This document shows positions 23,976-35,332 of a DNA stretch of 64,000 nucleotides, one piece after another (position 1 is the first letter of the stretch; each line of letters begins with the position of its first letter). The position numbers and the translations under genes are program-made. Origin of the DNA: Symsagittifera roscoffensis (lineage: Eukaryota; Xenacoelomorpha; Acoela; Convolutidae); assembly GCF_963678635.1 (NCBI RefSeq), contig NC_087068.1, positions 15,628,027-15,692,026 of the forward strand. Direction: 5' to 3'. Under the pieces are notes generated by a model. It saw nothing but the letters and a program-made list of their open reading frames with translations. It was not told where the DNA came from and ran no database searches.

Positions 23976-24534
23976 CTAGTATAGACTAAAACTAGTATCA
24001 ACTTTCTCTTCTGCAAATAGACTCGACGACCGCTGATTGCTGTTGTTTGCTCAAAATCAGCCTGAAGGTTTTTCTACGCCTCATTCTATTTAACTCATTT
24101 CCGAGACTCCCCAGTCAAATGCGATGCTTGCTGCGTGTAACTAGAGCGTTGATTGGAAAAATGTTTCGTCCAAGCTGTGAAAACACGTCATTTGGAATAA
24201 GCATTTTTTATAATACTTACCTTAAACCATTTATATCGCTTAGCCGGCATTTTTCGAACATAAAATAGCATAAACTTGAGCCTGCAAAATGTGGGTTCTC
24301 ATTCTTTATACTTGATATAACATGTTTAGTTCTCGAATTGCTAAAACACAATTATGTCTGAGGATTCAAAAGTGTCATCAGCTCCATAGCTTTGGCAATA
24401 GACTGCATACGGTGTGTTGCCGCAAAGATAGTTCAGAACGTGAACTAAAAAAACATCACTAAATCTTTCTTGCTTTGATTGAACAGAGTGTTAAACATCC
24501 ACTAGGTAGCTCTCAAAGGTCTAAAACCCAGGGA

Positions 24535-25040
24535 TAGGGAAATCAATTATGGACTGCTTCAATTAATTAATTAGAATTGGCCATAGTCTATCAATTAATT
24601 AATTGCAATTATTGTAATTAATTGAATTTTTACTGAAATGTGAGAAGCAAATTGACTACAAGACTGCTCGCATCAGGGCGAGACTCTGAGTGTTCCGACT
24701 GCCTTTTAAGGTCTATGGAGCAGTAATAACATGAAAAAGTTGAAAGTAGAAAAGTTAAAATGAAAAATGTTTTCTTTAAAAAAAATTGAGATTTTTTGTG
24801 AGAATTATCCCCCCCCCCCCACACGCCATATAGAGTACAAAGTTATAAATTTCGCTCTGAATAACAAATCAATTTGGCACAAAGCTTGCTTCAACCAATT
24901 TGGAACAATTTCTAAGACGGATTAAACCTTGCAATTAATTAATTGGATGGACAATTAATTGCATGGACTTGACAATCAATTACTTGAATCCAATTGATTG
25001 CAATTAATTGGGTTCCAATAAATTGTTCCCAAGCCGTGCT
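24535..25040. repeat. AATTAATT-flanked element containing dispersed family R2
   Basis: Both ends are dense in AATTAATTAATTG (24553-24625 and 24930-25015), an inverted arrangement like terminal repeats. The core (about 24640-24850) is a minus-strand copy of a dispersed sequence with the landmarks TATATGGCGTGTG, a C/G run, GAATTYTCACAAAAAATCTCAA and GACCTTAAAAGGCAGTYGGAA. Other copies are at about 48505-48690 and, diverged, 49075-49210. No coding capacity. Confidence 0.5.
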
Positions 25041-27480
25041 AAAATCAACTCTAATTACTGAATTCAAAGACAAAATCGGGCTACGGTTTTAATACAGGCT
25101 TGTTTATTATAATGAAAATTTTATTTGGAAAACTATTCCGGTGACGAGCGCGCTGAGTGAAATTTTCTAAGCTTCAGACAACCTCCGAGAGAGTTCTCGA
25201 GGTAACAAATCGACTCAAGTTGAATCACTCAAAAGATAGTTTGTTGAGCTGAAGGCAATTATTGTAAAATCGAACTAAGCAAAACTATAAATATGGTTAG
25301 CAAAACATAAATTTGTCAATTAGTTTCCAAAAAGTGGCCTGTACTTTACGGGTCATTAAAAATCTTTTATCATGACTTTTGTCTTTTTTTTGCAAATTCC
25401 AAAAAGTTTGTTGGCTTCAAACCACGTAACAAATGAAATTGATGCACTGAAAAAGAAAATGAACTGAAATTGGTTGTCTTCTTTTTTATTTTGGAACATT
25501 TGAAGACTCATAACACTTTGTTCTTCTATGTTTTCGACCATATCATGTTGTTACAATGTAGTTTTTTGTTTTCGAGAAATCAATCAATTATTGTACATCA
25601 GGATGAACATCAAAAAATCAATCAAGACTCAAATAACAAAATTGTGAGTGACCCAGTTGATAGCTGGCAGAGTTCATTTTAAAAACTCTTCGTCATTCGG
25701 AAAGCGGCGTATTTTGTTTGAAACGTAAAAATTGAACAAAAAACTTCCTTTTTTGAAAAAAATTTCGAAGAGTCTCGCGTTTCAAATGCGATTTTCACTC
25801 GTTTCAAATCATCCGTACCGCGTGCGTGTGATGTATTTGAAGTGCAGGTTCGGAATTCCAATTGAGCGATTGTTGTCCCTCTATATGAAGTATTCCGTCT
25901 GGTTGACACGGGTCGCTGAATCAGAACTGTAGGGCGTGCGTAGCATGTAGCGACATCTATGAGCTCTTCTCTCTGCTTACTCTGCTCTTTATTCTTTTTC
26001 TGATCTACTGCAACTGGGATTCCACTTCACGAGTTCTTTTGCTTTTGCTTGAAAAGTTAGATTTTAAATCGTATCGGTAGAAATCTGCATAAATTTTTCA
26101 TGATTTAGTGATACCGAGCCTTGTAAAGGCTACGCCTCTTGACTAATTTTTGTGAATCGTATCTCAAAACTGAAACTGAGTCCGCACAACAACTTTGAAA
26201 TTGTTTTAAGATACATAAATGTGGCGTTAAAATACACGCTAAAGCGTTGAGTTCACTGAAATTTGCGGAATCCACTAAAATGTGAAAATCACGTCGAAAC
26301 TTTTTGAACTTTGAAACCCATTCCAGAAAGTATTAACACTTAAACACGCAAAATAGGACCGAGGAATTGTTGTGTTCTCAGAAAGGTCCCCATACTGCTT
26401 TACTAACCTGACTGTAAATTCGCTGTCAAACTAGTCTAAGCGAACTGCTCGTTTTTCACAGCTATGATGAAAGAGTAACGCGCACTAATTTAACCGTGGC
26501 GAATAACCCCGCACCACAAAATTGTTCTAAATTGAACTGAGGCAAGGCAGGCGGAGCGGTTTTCACTAATTCGACTCTCGGCACAATTTTTATTACTTAG
26601 AAGTTTAAATTATCTGCCTAAAATTCATAGTTTGTCCATATTTTAATCAGCAAAAAGTATCCGAGTTAACCACTCGAATAGCCTCAAGACTAACTTACTT
26701 GAATAAGGAAAAACGTGAAAAAGTAACAACTAGCATAATTTGTCAGCTTTAATTCTGAGGAAAACAAAAATTCGCAAGCGAGAAATTATGCAAAGAACAA
26801 TCAAATCTAATTCTTTAAAACATAAATCATGATGAACCACAACCGGACTTGTAATATCTTCAATTGAACACTGATTGCCCCTTCCAATCTTAAAATGTGT
26901 GAAAAAGCTGTAATTTACGTAAATTTTTTGTGTTTAATGATTTTAATCTTGACCATATTTACGTTTTGCGGGGATCGACTTTGCTAGTCAAAACAATTTT
27001 CAATTTTAGAACTTTTATGCTAGTCGAGCACTATGCTAGTCAATATACCGACCTTTTCTATTTGAGACTACTTAATGGGCAGTTGGAACATTCGATTTTG
27101 CTCTGATGCCAGCAGTCTTGTTTGCAAATATGCTGCTTTATGTTGAAAACATGTAGCTAAATTTTTTTGTCCGATTCACAAGAATGCACTGAGACTTTAT
27201 AATAGCAAATTGTGAACTTTTTGCAACGAGGAACAAATCAATTAGTGCGCATTGATTTCAATTTTAGAGGAGACCATCAAATATTTTGTTTCATAAAAAC
27301 AGATTTTAAGAAAATGCATAGCATCGGGTTTTTTATTGAGACGCTTTGGTAAAAGTTTTGACATTTAAAAAAAATAATTCATCTGAAAAACTACTCAACC
27401 GACTTTCGAAAAAGTAGTTTTAATAAAGAGACTGTCCGCGACCCTGTTTGCGTATATAATTGCCTAGTCTCTTTTCACCT
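25041..27480. other. Intron sequence, nothing recognised
   Basis: AT-rich, with no exon-like frame. One R2-type fragment (GGGCAGTTGGAACATTCGAT) occurs at about 27077, and 25640-25700 resembles 16010-16050. Confidence 0.4.
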
Positions 27481-27499
27481 TGCCCTACTTTCTTCAGCC

Positions 27500-28800
27500 T
27501 TCGAAAAGCATGTGGGTGAAATGTTTGACCCATATTTGTGGACTTTTTAAATTACATAATAAGTTATGGCCCTCTGAAAAGTCAAATATTGGACTTTTTG
27601 ACCGTGTTTTGAAATTTTTTCATTTTTATCAAAATCTAGAATCTAATGACCAGTATCTGAAAACTTAGATCCAATGGGCAGAGCGAATCGTGGGAAACTC
27701 CCCTGTGTAACCGGTTTAGCTCAAACATTTTCACAGAGAAAGTTATGATCCTCGGAAAAGTCAAGTTTTCGATATGTTGAAAGTCTTTTGAAAGTTTCGA
27801 CCTTTCCCAAAAACAAAGCTGAAAAACAACCAAAATACTATCTGATATACCAAAATTATATCTGCTGTTTTATTTTCAATCTTTAACCTGTTTTTAAAAA
27901 TTTTCTATGTTTATACGCTTATGCTCAAAATTTTTTACACAAAAAGTTATGGCTCTCGGAAAACCAAATTTTCAATTTTTTAACCAACTTTTGAAACTTA
28001 TTGATTTTTTCGTTAAAAGTACCCTCCCGAATCCCAAACTTTAATTTCAATGGGTGGAAAAGCTTGTGGAAAACTCCCCTGCATAAACGATTTAGCTCAA
28101 GTTTTTTAACACGAAAATTTATCAATTTCGGAAAAGTCAATATTTCGATTTTCCAACCGTTTTTTAAAGCTCAATTTCTCTCAAAAACAACGCTTCCAAA
28201 TCTGAGATTTTGACTTCAATAGGTAGAACTGGTTGTAGCAAGCTTTTCCTCAACATTTTAGATTTTTGTTTTTTCGATTTTTTTAATCTTTGAATTTTCT
28301 CGAAAACTATCCTGCCAAATCTGAGATTATTGGAAAGAACGGGGTACAATGGAACAGGGTTTTTCACTCAATGAAAAGAACAATTGTTGGAAGCTCCTCT
28401 GCATGAGCGGCTACGCACAATCTTTTTGTACTAAATAATTTTAAGCCCTCGGAAAAAAATACAAATTGTGAGACTTTTTGATCCTTTTCTCTGAAACTTT
28501 TTGACTTATTTCGAAAACAACCATCACAAACCTGAGTTTTCGGGTTCAATAAAAAAATGTTGAGTCAAGCTCCCCTGTGTAAGCGCTCACGTCCAAATTT
28601 TGTACCAAAAAGTTATGGCCTTCAGAAAATCCAGTGTTTTGATTTCTTGTCTGTTTTTTGAATCTTTTTGACTCTTCTCGGAAACAATTCGATCTGATAT
28701 CAAATTTTTTATCGAGGCAACAGGTTGTGGGAAACCTCTGTGCATAAAATGCTACTCATTAAACATTGTACAAAAAAATTGTCTCTCTGGGAAAAATCCA
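27500..28800 (+). repeat. Ancient tandem array, unit about 180-190 bp
   Basis: A motif of the form GTGGRAAACTCCCCTGYGTAA, then TTTAGCTCAA, a 10-15 nt gap, AAAGTTATGGCCCTCGGAAAA and TTTTGAAACTTTTTGA recurs at about 27683, 27870 (partial), 28064, 28388, 28568 and 28728, with a partial unit at 27510. Units are diverged by roughly a quarter of positions as judged by eye. The array is intronic, and open frames across it are by-products. Confidence 0.7.
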
Positions 28801-29407
28801 AAATTACCAAAAAGTCCACTCATAATTCAATAGAGCAACAACTAAGGTTTTGGGTGAAGCCTAATTATCAGTACAACAACATCAAAAACTATCAAACAGG
28901 TATCTTCAGCTTAGCTAAGCCTCTAGTTTTTTCAAATAAAAAGTTTTACTTTTTCGAAATACAATAAGAGCCAAAGATTGTGATGATTTCGAAGAAAATC
29001 CAGAGTATTTGAAATATTTCACATACACGAATCTCCAGCTCTTTTTTTGTTTCGAAAAAATGGAACTAGCTAAGCTGGAGGTACCTGTTTGATAATTTTT
29101 GATGTATGAATCTTTTGTGTAAGATATTTCAGTTTGTTTGTAAGTCTGTGTTATCAGATCTGGAGCAAAAATGACTAATCCGGGTTGTCTATAGATACAA
29201 TTTTACCAACCCGCCCTTCAATTGCCCTCGAAGCCGAAACGTACTAATTTTGAGACAGTATCATTTTCCCATATATCTACAATTTCTTTCGGTTTTCGAA
29301 GTTAATTCACCGAGTTAACCAATAGCTGTACATATTGTAAGCTTCTGCTACCAAACCTTCACATTTGTAGAAAAATTGGATGAATAATCTTCAATTTTTA
29401 TGTTTAG
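28801..29407. other. Intron sequence with an inverted pair
   Basis: AAACAGGTATCTTCAGCTTAGCTA (about 28894-28917) has an imperfect inverse near 29065-29090 (TAGCTAAGCTGGAGGTACCTGTTT), suggesting a stem with an interior of about 150 bp. No gene is seen. The polypyrimidine tract and TTTAG acceptor of the next exon follow. Confidence 0.45.
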
Positions 29408-29584
29408 CTCGCGTTTCGACTCGAGCATTACTTCATGGGAAGGAGAAAATGTCACTCAAATTGGGTCGGAGCACAAGGAGAACATGTGTTCCTTCAGTGA
29501 ACTGAATGACTCATACTTCTCACCTCCTTCGCCCGCCGGGGGAAATAATTTCAATCGAGGAGCTGCCAGGAAGAAAATTCAAAG
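29408..29584 (+). CDS. Unknown host protein, exon 4
   Basis: Acceptor TTTAG at 29403-29407, donor GTACAT at 29585. One leading base completes the Leu codon left open by exon 3, 16.4 kb upstream. The segment is polar (SRFDSSITSWEGENVTQ..., SELNDSYFSPPSPAGG) and ends in a basic GAARKKIQ. No domain is recognised. The matching phase and raised GC are the main support. Confidence 0.75.
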
Positions 29585-30798
29585 GTACATAACAGTTGCT
29601 TACATTGGACTTCGATAATCTTGCCAAGATGGTGGTTAATCTTGGAATATCCAACTAAGATGCACATTTTGGCAAGATATTGATGGTACTTCGTAACCAT
29701 GGTACTTGGTTAGATTTGAGATATTCAATTTGCTCAAAAAAAATCTTCATACTTACTCAAAATCGTAATCATGGTAACGTGATTGAAAACGTTTGTCCAT
29801 ACTTTGACAAAAAGACCCTAATTTGACAAAAAATGCGCAACAGGCAAAAAACAGGTCAAAAATGTCGTTTTGTGCACTTTTTGCGAAAAATTGACCAAAA
29901 TATTGCGTTTATTCGGCGAGCGCTCCTCTTCAAAAATAGTATATATTCGCGCCGCAGGTGCCTTTTGAAAAACTTTAGGGTTGTCGGGCGAAAATCGATA
30001 TCATAAAATAATACCAACCCCGCCCTCCCTGCCCCCCTCTCTAAATCCGCCCCTGCCCATTTGCAAATTTTTGGAAAAAAATGGCGGTATCAAGAAATAC
30101 GACAAAAGGTTTCGCGCTCTTCTCATAATTGAAGTGTATTGTAACGAGCTTCATCAAAAAAAGTGCCAATCATAAATTATTCTGGAAACTCAAAGGGCTT
30201 TAAGGGCTTTTTTCTTTTAGAATCGAAAGTCGCGATTTTTTTTTTTTAAAAAGTCATTTTTTTTGTTAAACTGCGTTCATTGGACTCTTTTCCAACTGCC
30301 TGTTGGCTATGTTTTGCATGTTTGACTGTTTTTTGAGACAAATCTCAAAAATTTTGAAGCGAATCCAGAGTATTCGAAATGTTTCACAAAACAACTATTG
30401 ACAAAATGAAGAAAAAGGCTTCTTCTTCTTCCACCTGGCAAACTATACCGCTTCCCGAAAAATTATACTGAAATTTTACAAGAGATGACGACTACCTGAG
30501 TTAAATCAATTAAGTGTGCTACGGATGAAAACGCAGCCATAATAGGCAAATATTGCAGCCATAATAGGCAGCCATATGCAGCCATAATAGGCAAATAATA
30601 CGGTAAGTGAGTATGGAGTATGGGGCTATAACTTTTTGTTATTGGGCTGGGAGGGGGCTATTATGGCAAAAATTCGTATCATATCATGCAAAATTAATAA
30701 CATAGAACTTTCGAAATAAGATAAGTAGCTTGAAATTGAGCAAACTGAAACAAGAGAGACAAAACCCGCCATTACTAAATGTTTTTTTTTGCTTAAAG
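29585..30798. other. Intron with dispersed repeats
   Basis: The 1.2-kb intron carries a diverged copy of the GC/purine repeat (about 29815-30055, ending CCGCCCCTGCCC) and a partial R1 copy (about 30155-30320). A GCAGCCATAATAGGCAAATA motif is repeated in tandem at about 30532-30600. Confidence 0.55.
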
Positions 30799-31019
30799 GA
30801 AATGCAGCACTCCTACCAATGCCGGTTCGAGACAGGCGTTGGGCGGTTTTGACCTGCATGAAGTAGTCGAGGAGAATTGCAGCAATACTGGCAAACTGAT
30901 GACGCCACCCGAGAGACCCAAGTCGGTCGCCACAGTCACCCGGAAGGTGGAGGAGCCGGAACCTGTCTCCTACGACACCTCCAACTGGGAAGTGATCGGG
31001 TTGGAACTTCCTCATAACA
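30799..31019 (+). CDS. Unknown host protein, exon 5
   Basis: Acceptor after TTTTTTTTTGCTTAAAG, donor GTGAGT at 31020. One leading base completes an Arg codon with exon 4. It encodes a transition from disordered sequence to what looks like the start of a folded region: TNAGSRQALGGFDLHEVV, TPPERPKSVATVTRK, then SNWEVIGLELPHN. Markedly GC-richer than its surroundings. No family recognised. Confidence 0.8.
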
Positions 31020-31530
31020 GTGAGTAAAAACATTGTCGTTTGCTAATTTCGCGTTTGCTCCTAACACCACCTCTTTCACCTCTTATAAGCATCAAATTAA
31101 TGTTACAACGAGTGGTTTTGTAAGGTTGAGTTTGATGAAAAAATATATTTGAAATAGATTACTTAAATGCTGAGCCTATTTTTATGATAAATGTTTAACA
31201 TCTCTAGCCCATTTTCTGAGGAAACACCAATTAACTCTTTTGATAAGTGGAGGTAAATGATGTTTGAGCCAGCAGGTCCAAAATGAATTCGCATGAGATT
31301 GAGTTTGGGAATATCGCGTGCAGTCGTCGAAGTGAGCATCGTAACTCAATGAAAGAAAGCTCACACAACGTTGCCCTATTGAAAACTGAATTTGCATCAG
31401 AGCACACGGTATTTAGGGGCAGGCAAAAATTGACTGTTCCACGAGGCAAAACGTGGATCAAAAGTTATCGTCCGTTACTCTTCAACAGTGTAAACGAGTG
31501 ATAACTAGTTTTGCCTTAGGCACCAATCTC
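31020..31530. other. Intron sequence, nothing recognised
   Basis: No exon-like or repeat signal before the LINE relic that fills the rest of this intron. Confidence 0.4.
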
Positions 31531-31717
31531 ATCAAACGCTGCTATAATAATAATCATAAGATTTAAATAGGCCCGCAAGGCGGGGATTAGTTGCTCTTAG
31601 TCATTGATAACAAAGTTAGTAAAATAAACTTAAAAACCATGACTCTGGATAAATCGAATATTTAATTGTTTGTAAATTGTCAACCAATAACAAATTCTTT
31701 CTAAAGATTACAGATTC

Positions 31718-32136
31718 TTAAAAACGATCATAGCCATGCAAATTGTTCGATCTCATGAGGGTGTTTGACTTTTCTGCAACACGGTAAACGAAAATTTCAC
31801 AAAGGCTGCTCCGTGTTAACATTGGCATTCTCAAAAACGTCTTGTTTCTCGTTCGATACGAACCAGGGCCACGGTCGATTGTCCAAAAATCAAGAAAGTT
31901 TATCGGCAACTCCTTATTAGGATTGTTATTCAGGAAAATTAAATCGTTTTGAAATAACACAGTGAAATTGGCAACAGTTTGCTTTTATTCAAGTAAAAAA
32001 CATAATCCTCATCATTCAATTCAGGTTTTTTGTAACACCCTTTTATGCATCGTCGTTGAATTTTTTCTATTCGGTTACAGTAAATTTTAGTTGCAAACCA
32101 AACTACAGATGCATAAAAAAAAATGTTAGTGAGCAA
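31718..32136 (-). pseudogene. LINE ORF2 C-terminal fragment
   Basis: Two frames (31939-32136 and 31718-31960) match the region after the RT in LINEs: SVVWFATKIYCNRIEKIQRR resembles the conserved pattern of a Trp followed by Ile-x-x-Ile-Q-(K/R)-R, and the last part holds the typical N-rich and R-rich 3' end. Broken by at least one frameshift. Confidence 0.7.
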
Positions 32137-32479
32137 CTTTTAAAAAGCGAAACCAGAACAGAGCTACTCAGTGAGTTTGGCAAAGATCTTCTGATGCAAT
32201 GAAATTGCATCTTCGCTTTGTAAAAATTTTCGGTTATGTGTTATATCCATGTTATTTTGAAATTGCACAAAACACGAAGGTCTTTCGCCGTGTCTTTTAA
32301 AAAAATTTGTTCTCCACCAACACATAAACAATCGCTTAATGGGTATAGCTTATTTAATTTTTGAATTTTTATTTGTTCGAATTTGCCAAAATTGAAGTCA
32401 ATTCTGTTTTATGCTGCCCAGGTTATTACATTGTTTAATTCTGTTTAAATCGAAGAAAGGCGAAACCAATCTTTATTAA

Positions 32480-32985
32480 ATTTTGTATCGTCAGCATTTA
32501 AAAAGGAAAGATTGTCAATAATTTATATATATAGAAATCAAGAGCGCTGCAAAAATTAATCCCTGTGGACAACCTCTCGTCAAATTGCGGGAATGAGACA
32601 ATGTAATAAGCAGAAAAAGATTATTTGTTTTCTGTTTGTGAGATAAGATGCAAAATTGAAGAAACTACTGGTCGAACCTTATTTTGGCCATCTTGTATAA
32701 AATGTTGTTATGGCTAATAAAGTCGAAAGCTTTTGCAAAATCTAAAATTAGCGTGAGAGATAATTCTGCTTGTTCTTATTTCTTGTATACAACATCACAG
32801 TACAGTGTAAAGTTTGTCACAGTCGAATGATCTTTTTTAAAACCATGTTGGTTTTCACACAACTTTATTTGATTGAACCCTTTTATCTTGTTATTCAAAA
32901 CACGTTCAAATATTAGGGCAAATGCAGGAAATATTGAAGTGGGCCGGTAATTTTCAATGTTATTACGAGAAACTTTTTTATGCAA
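32480..32985 (-). pseudogene. LINE reverse transcriptase fragment
   Basis: The 69-codon frame 32776-32985 contains NNIENYRPTSIFPAFALIFE and CENQHGFKKDHST, the conserved N-terminal RT blocks. Downstream in other frames are motif A (LDFAKAFDF, about 32690-32745), RGCPQG (about 32560-32580) and NADDTK (about 32490-32510), where the usual FADD has become NADD. In-frame stops and shifts make it inactive. Confidence 0.85.
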
Positions 32986-33711
32986 AGCATTAATGTGTGT
33001 TATTTTCCAGATATGACTATGCAGTTAAACAATTCAACAATATCATACAAACCGAACTGTAACACAAAAACTATTTTGTTAGGAGATATACCAACAATTG
33101 AATTTGTTCCTGATTTGCATTTATTCAGTTCATTAAAATTTTCCAATGGCGAAATGAAAAAATCTGTTAAGCATACTACTTGAAAAATAGATTAGCGTGG
33201 AAAAATCAGTGGTTCGTTGTCTACTTTGTACACAGATGCAAAAAACTTGTTAAAAACCTCACAGATTGCAAAACCAGAGCATAAATTGGTATTTTTATAT
33301 GACATTTCTTGGGTATTTTTGCCTTTCTAATTATTCATCTCAGAAAATTGTTATCGATCTGAGAAAATATTGTATACAGCCCATAAACGTTTCAAGCAAT
33401 CTATTTACAAAACTTTCGAGCTATGAAGTCGGTTGTTAAAGAAAAACAAACGCAATGATTCGGAGTCTGCTTTTCGCATACAGTAACGGTTTAGAATTAA
33501 ATGTTCCGTTTCAACTCCAAATGCCATTTGACAGGAAAGTGCAGTTTGATCTGAGAAGCTTTTGTTTAATTCGACGTTATTACATAAAAAGGATTGTCTG
33601 TTAATATTACATCTCGCTGTAAGAATTCCTTATCTGTCAGTAAACCAAGATTGAATTCCGCAATTGATTTCAAAAAACGGGATTGACGTTGGTCATCACT
33701 TGATAAAGTGT

Positions 33712-33918
33712 TCAATCAACTGAACTTAAGTTCAGATCGCCGCATAAAATCCGGTGGGTTGTGTTCAAGTTAGATTCTACCATATGAGGGTTGAGTTTTT
33801 TGCTCACTTTACGGAAAAAAGTTTCAATTATAATTCGATTTAGAGTGTAAAAACTGCCATGCGGTGGATTGTAAATGGCTGTTTCGCAAAGCGTTAGGTT
33901 ATTCAGCTTCACAGACAT
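33712..33918 (-). pseudogene. LINE endonuclease fragment
   Basis: A 68-codon frame containing ILCGDLNLSSVD, matching the GDxN block of apurinic-type endonucleases of LINE ORF2, preceded by a YNPPHGSFYT segment that fits the upstream conserved block. Only the middle of the domain is readable. Confidence 0.7.
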
Positions 33919-34391
33919 ATCTGAACCAAAGTCAAAAATAACTGATTGATCATCGATTACACTTAATTTAAATGATATTTTAACCGCAAACAGGACTCCT
34001 CCAAGAGGTCCAGTTTTCCTGTCAGAACGGTTAATTACTTCAAATCCATCTGTGCAAAAGACTGCAGTGTTTTCAACATTGTCCAGCTTGGTTTTTCGTT
34101 CAATTGTTGAAATTGATCTTCAATTAAGTTAGAAAAGTTTTATGTCTTTTAAGAGTCAAGATAAAGAGTTCCCTTCACCGAGAAATCGATCGCACTCAAA
34201 TTGAACCTCTTAGTTGCAGTCAATAATTTAAGTACCAAAAACAATGCTTCCAGCCTTTATTTTGAGTTCTGATTTTTCTTCTTGCATTAAAGAACTCAAA
34301 TCGTATCTATATTTAAGAATTTTCTTTTCGTTCTGATAGTCCGCATAATTTAAAAATTCCTTGATATACATATTCGAATTCTTAAGTTTTC

Positions 34392-34802
34392 TCAATGACA
34401 GAAATTTAGGTTTATGATGCCAAGGAGATGGAATGTAAAAACAAAAGGTCTTGAATTATTTGGTTGTTGTTTACCAATTCTAAAACAGTCGCTCACAGTA
34501 ATTTCTTTAAGTTCCCTTCTATCTCTGAACATTCGCTGCAAACTAATTATCTCCCTTTCAATTTGTACAAATTTATCGTCCTGTATCTTTTCTGTTAATC
34601 CATATATCACTAGTTTTTGTCCAATAAGACGACTCTGTTTTAACTTGGTTTGTGGTGAGAGCAAAATTAATTGTTGTAAAAAAACTGCTCTGTTTTGATT
34701 TATTTTTGCTAATATCTTTCTCAATTGATTAAAAAAATCGTTACTTGTTATAATGGACTGCTTCAAAGAAGCAAGGTTTATTTCAGAAGTTTCTTTCTGC
34801 AA
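34392..34802 (-). pseudogene. LINE ORF1 fragment, L1-ORF1-like RNA-binding segment
   Basis: A 136-codon frame with an N-terminal coiled-coil-like part (FFNQLRKILAKINQNRAVFL) followed by KLVIYGLTEKIQDDK, VSDCFRIGKQQPNNSRP and FVFTF. The order (V-I-x-G-hydrophobic-x-E, then R-(I/L)-GK, then RP-hydrophobic) is the hallmark of the ORF1 RNA-binding fold shared by L1 and CR1/Jockey-type ORF1 proteins. Confidence 0.75.
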
Positions 34803-34993
34803 TTTTCATTACTTGGTCGTTATTCTGTTGTATTAAAAACTTAATTGGCTAAATCGTTTTGAATTGCTAAAAATGCGTTTGTGGTTTTCTCAAAAGATTA
34901 ATTCAATTTATCATTTTTTTAAATTTTTAAGTGTAACATTACTCGCATTTCCAGAATAAACTTTTACTTTGCCTAGGTTTTGGAGAACTTCCT

Positions 34994-35092
34994 TAGGCCA
35001 TTTGTTACAGTCATTGTGAAACCAGGTTTCGCAAAAGTCACACGAATGACAATTAAATTCGCATTCAATTTCGCAAAATTTACATGGATATT
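34994..35092 (-). pseudogene. PHD-type zinc finger of the LINE ORF1
   Basis: The minus strand encodes Cys and His spacing C-x2-C-x10-C-x2-C-x4-H-x2-C (PCKFCEIE...SCDFCETWFHNDCNKW), the first six ligands of a PHD finger; the final Cys pair is not found. The frame continues about 30 codons and stops near 34913. PHD fingers in ORF1 are known from CR1-like LINEs. Confidence 0.65.
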
Positions 35093-35152
35093 CGGGATCT
35101 TCAAGAAATAAAACACTTATATTCTAATTATTATACGTTTTCCCTTTCTTAG

Positions 35153-35332
35153 GCGTTTTCCCGGAAAAATTTGGCAGAATAATCGGATTGATCTCGCCAG
35201 GCTCAAGAATCCGCGCAAAGGCTCAGCTGAATCTGTATGCTTTCACTCCAGCCCAAGTGTCAACCAATAGGGATCTGATGGAGTGTTCTTTCAAAATGTT
35301 TCCTCCAAACCAGTATAAAAATCTATTACCGG
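35153..35332 (+). CDS. Unknown host protein, exon 6
   Basis: Acceptor TTTCTTAG at 35145-35152, donor GTAAAG at 35333. Two leading bases complete a Ser codon with the single base left by exon 5. The encoded segment (FPEKFGRIIGLISPGSRIR, AQLNLYAFTPAQVST, MECSFKMFPPNQYKNLLP) mixes hydrophobic and polar residues like a folded beta-rich domain, but I do not recognise it. Confidence 0.8.

Larger units (their letters stand above)
31530..35135 (-). pseudogene. Decayed non-LTR retrotransposon (LINE), CR1/Jockey-like
   Basis: Almost the full length of a LINE survives on the minus strand, reading from about 35135 down to 31530: a PHD-type zinc finger, an ORF1 RNA-binding-like segment, an AP-endonuclease fragment and a reverse transcriptase. 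Frameshifts and stops break every part. The RT keeps ENYRPTSIFPAFALIFERVL, LDFAKAFDFISHN (motif A), RGCPQG (motif B-like) and NADDTK (motif C), which point to the CR1/Jockey group. The 5' end lies within about 20 bp of the splice acceptor of the next host exon. Confidence 0.85.

Noticed and set aside
30626-31033. 135-codon minus-strand frame
   Set aside because: It is the shadow of the plus-strand exon 30799-31019, which has good splice sites in phase.
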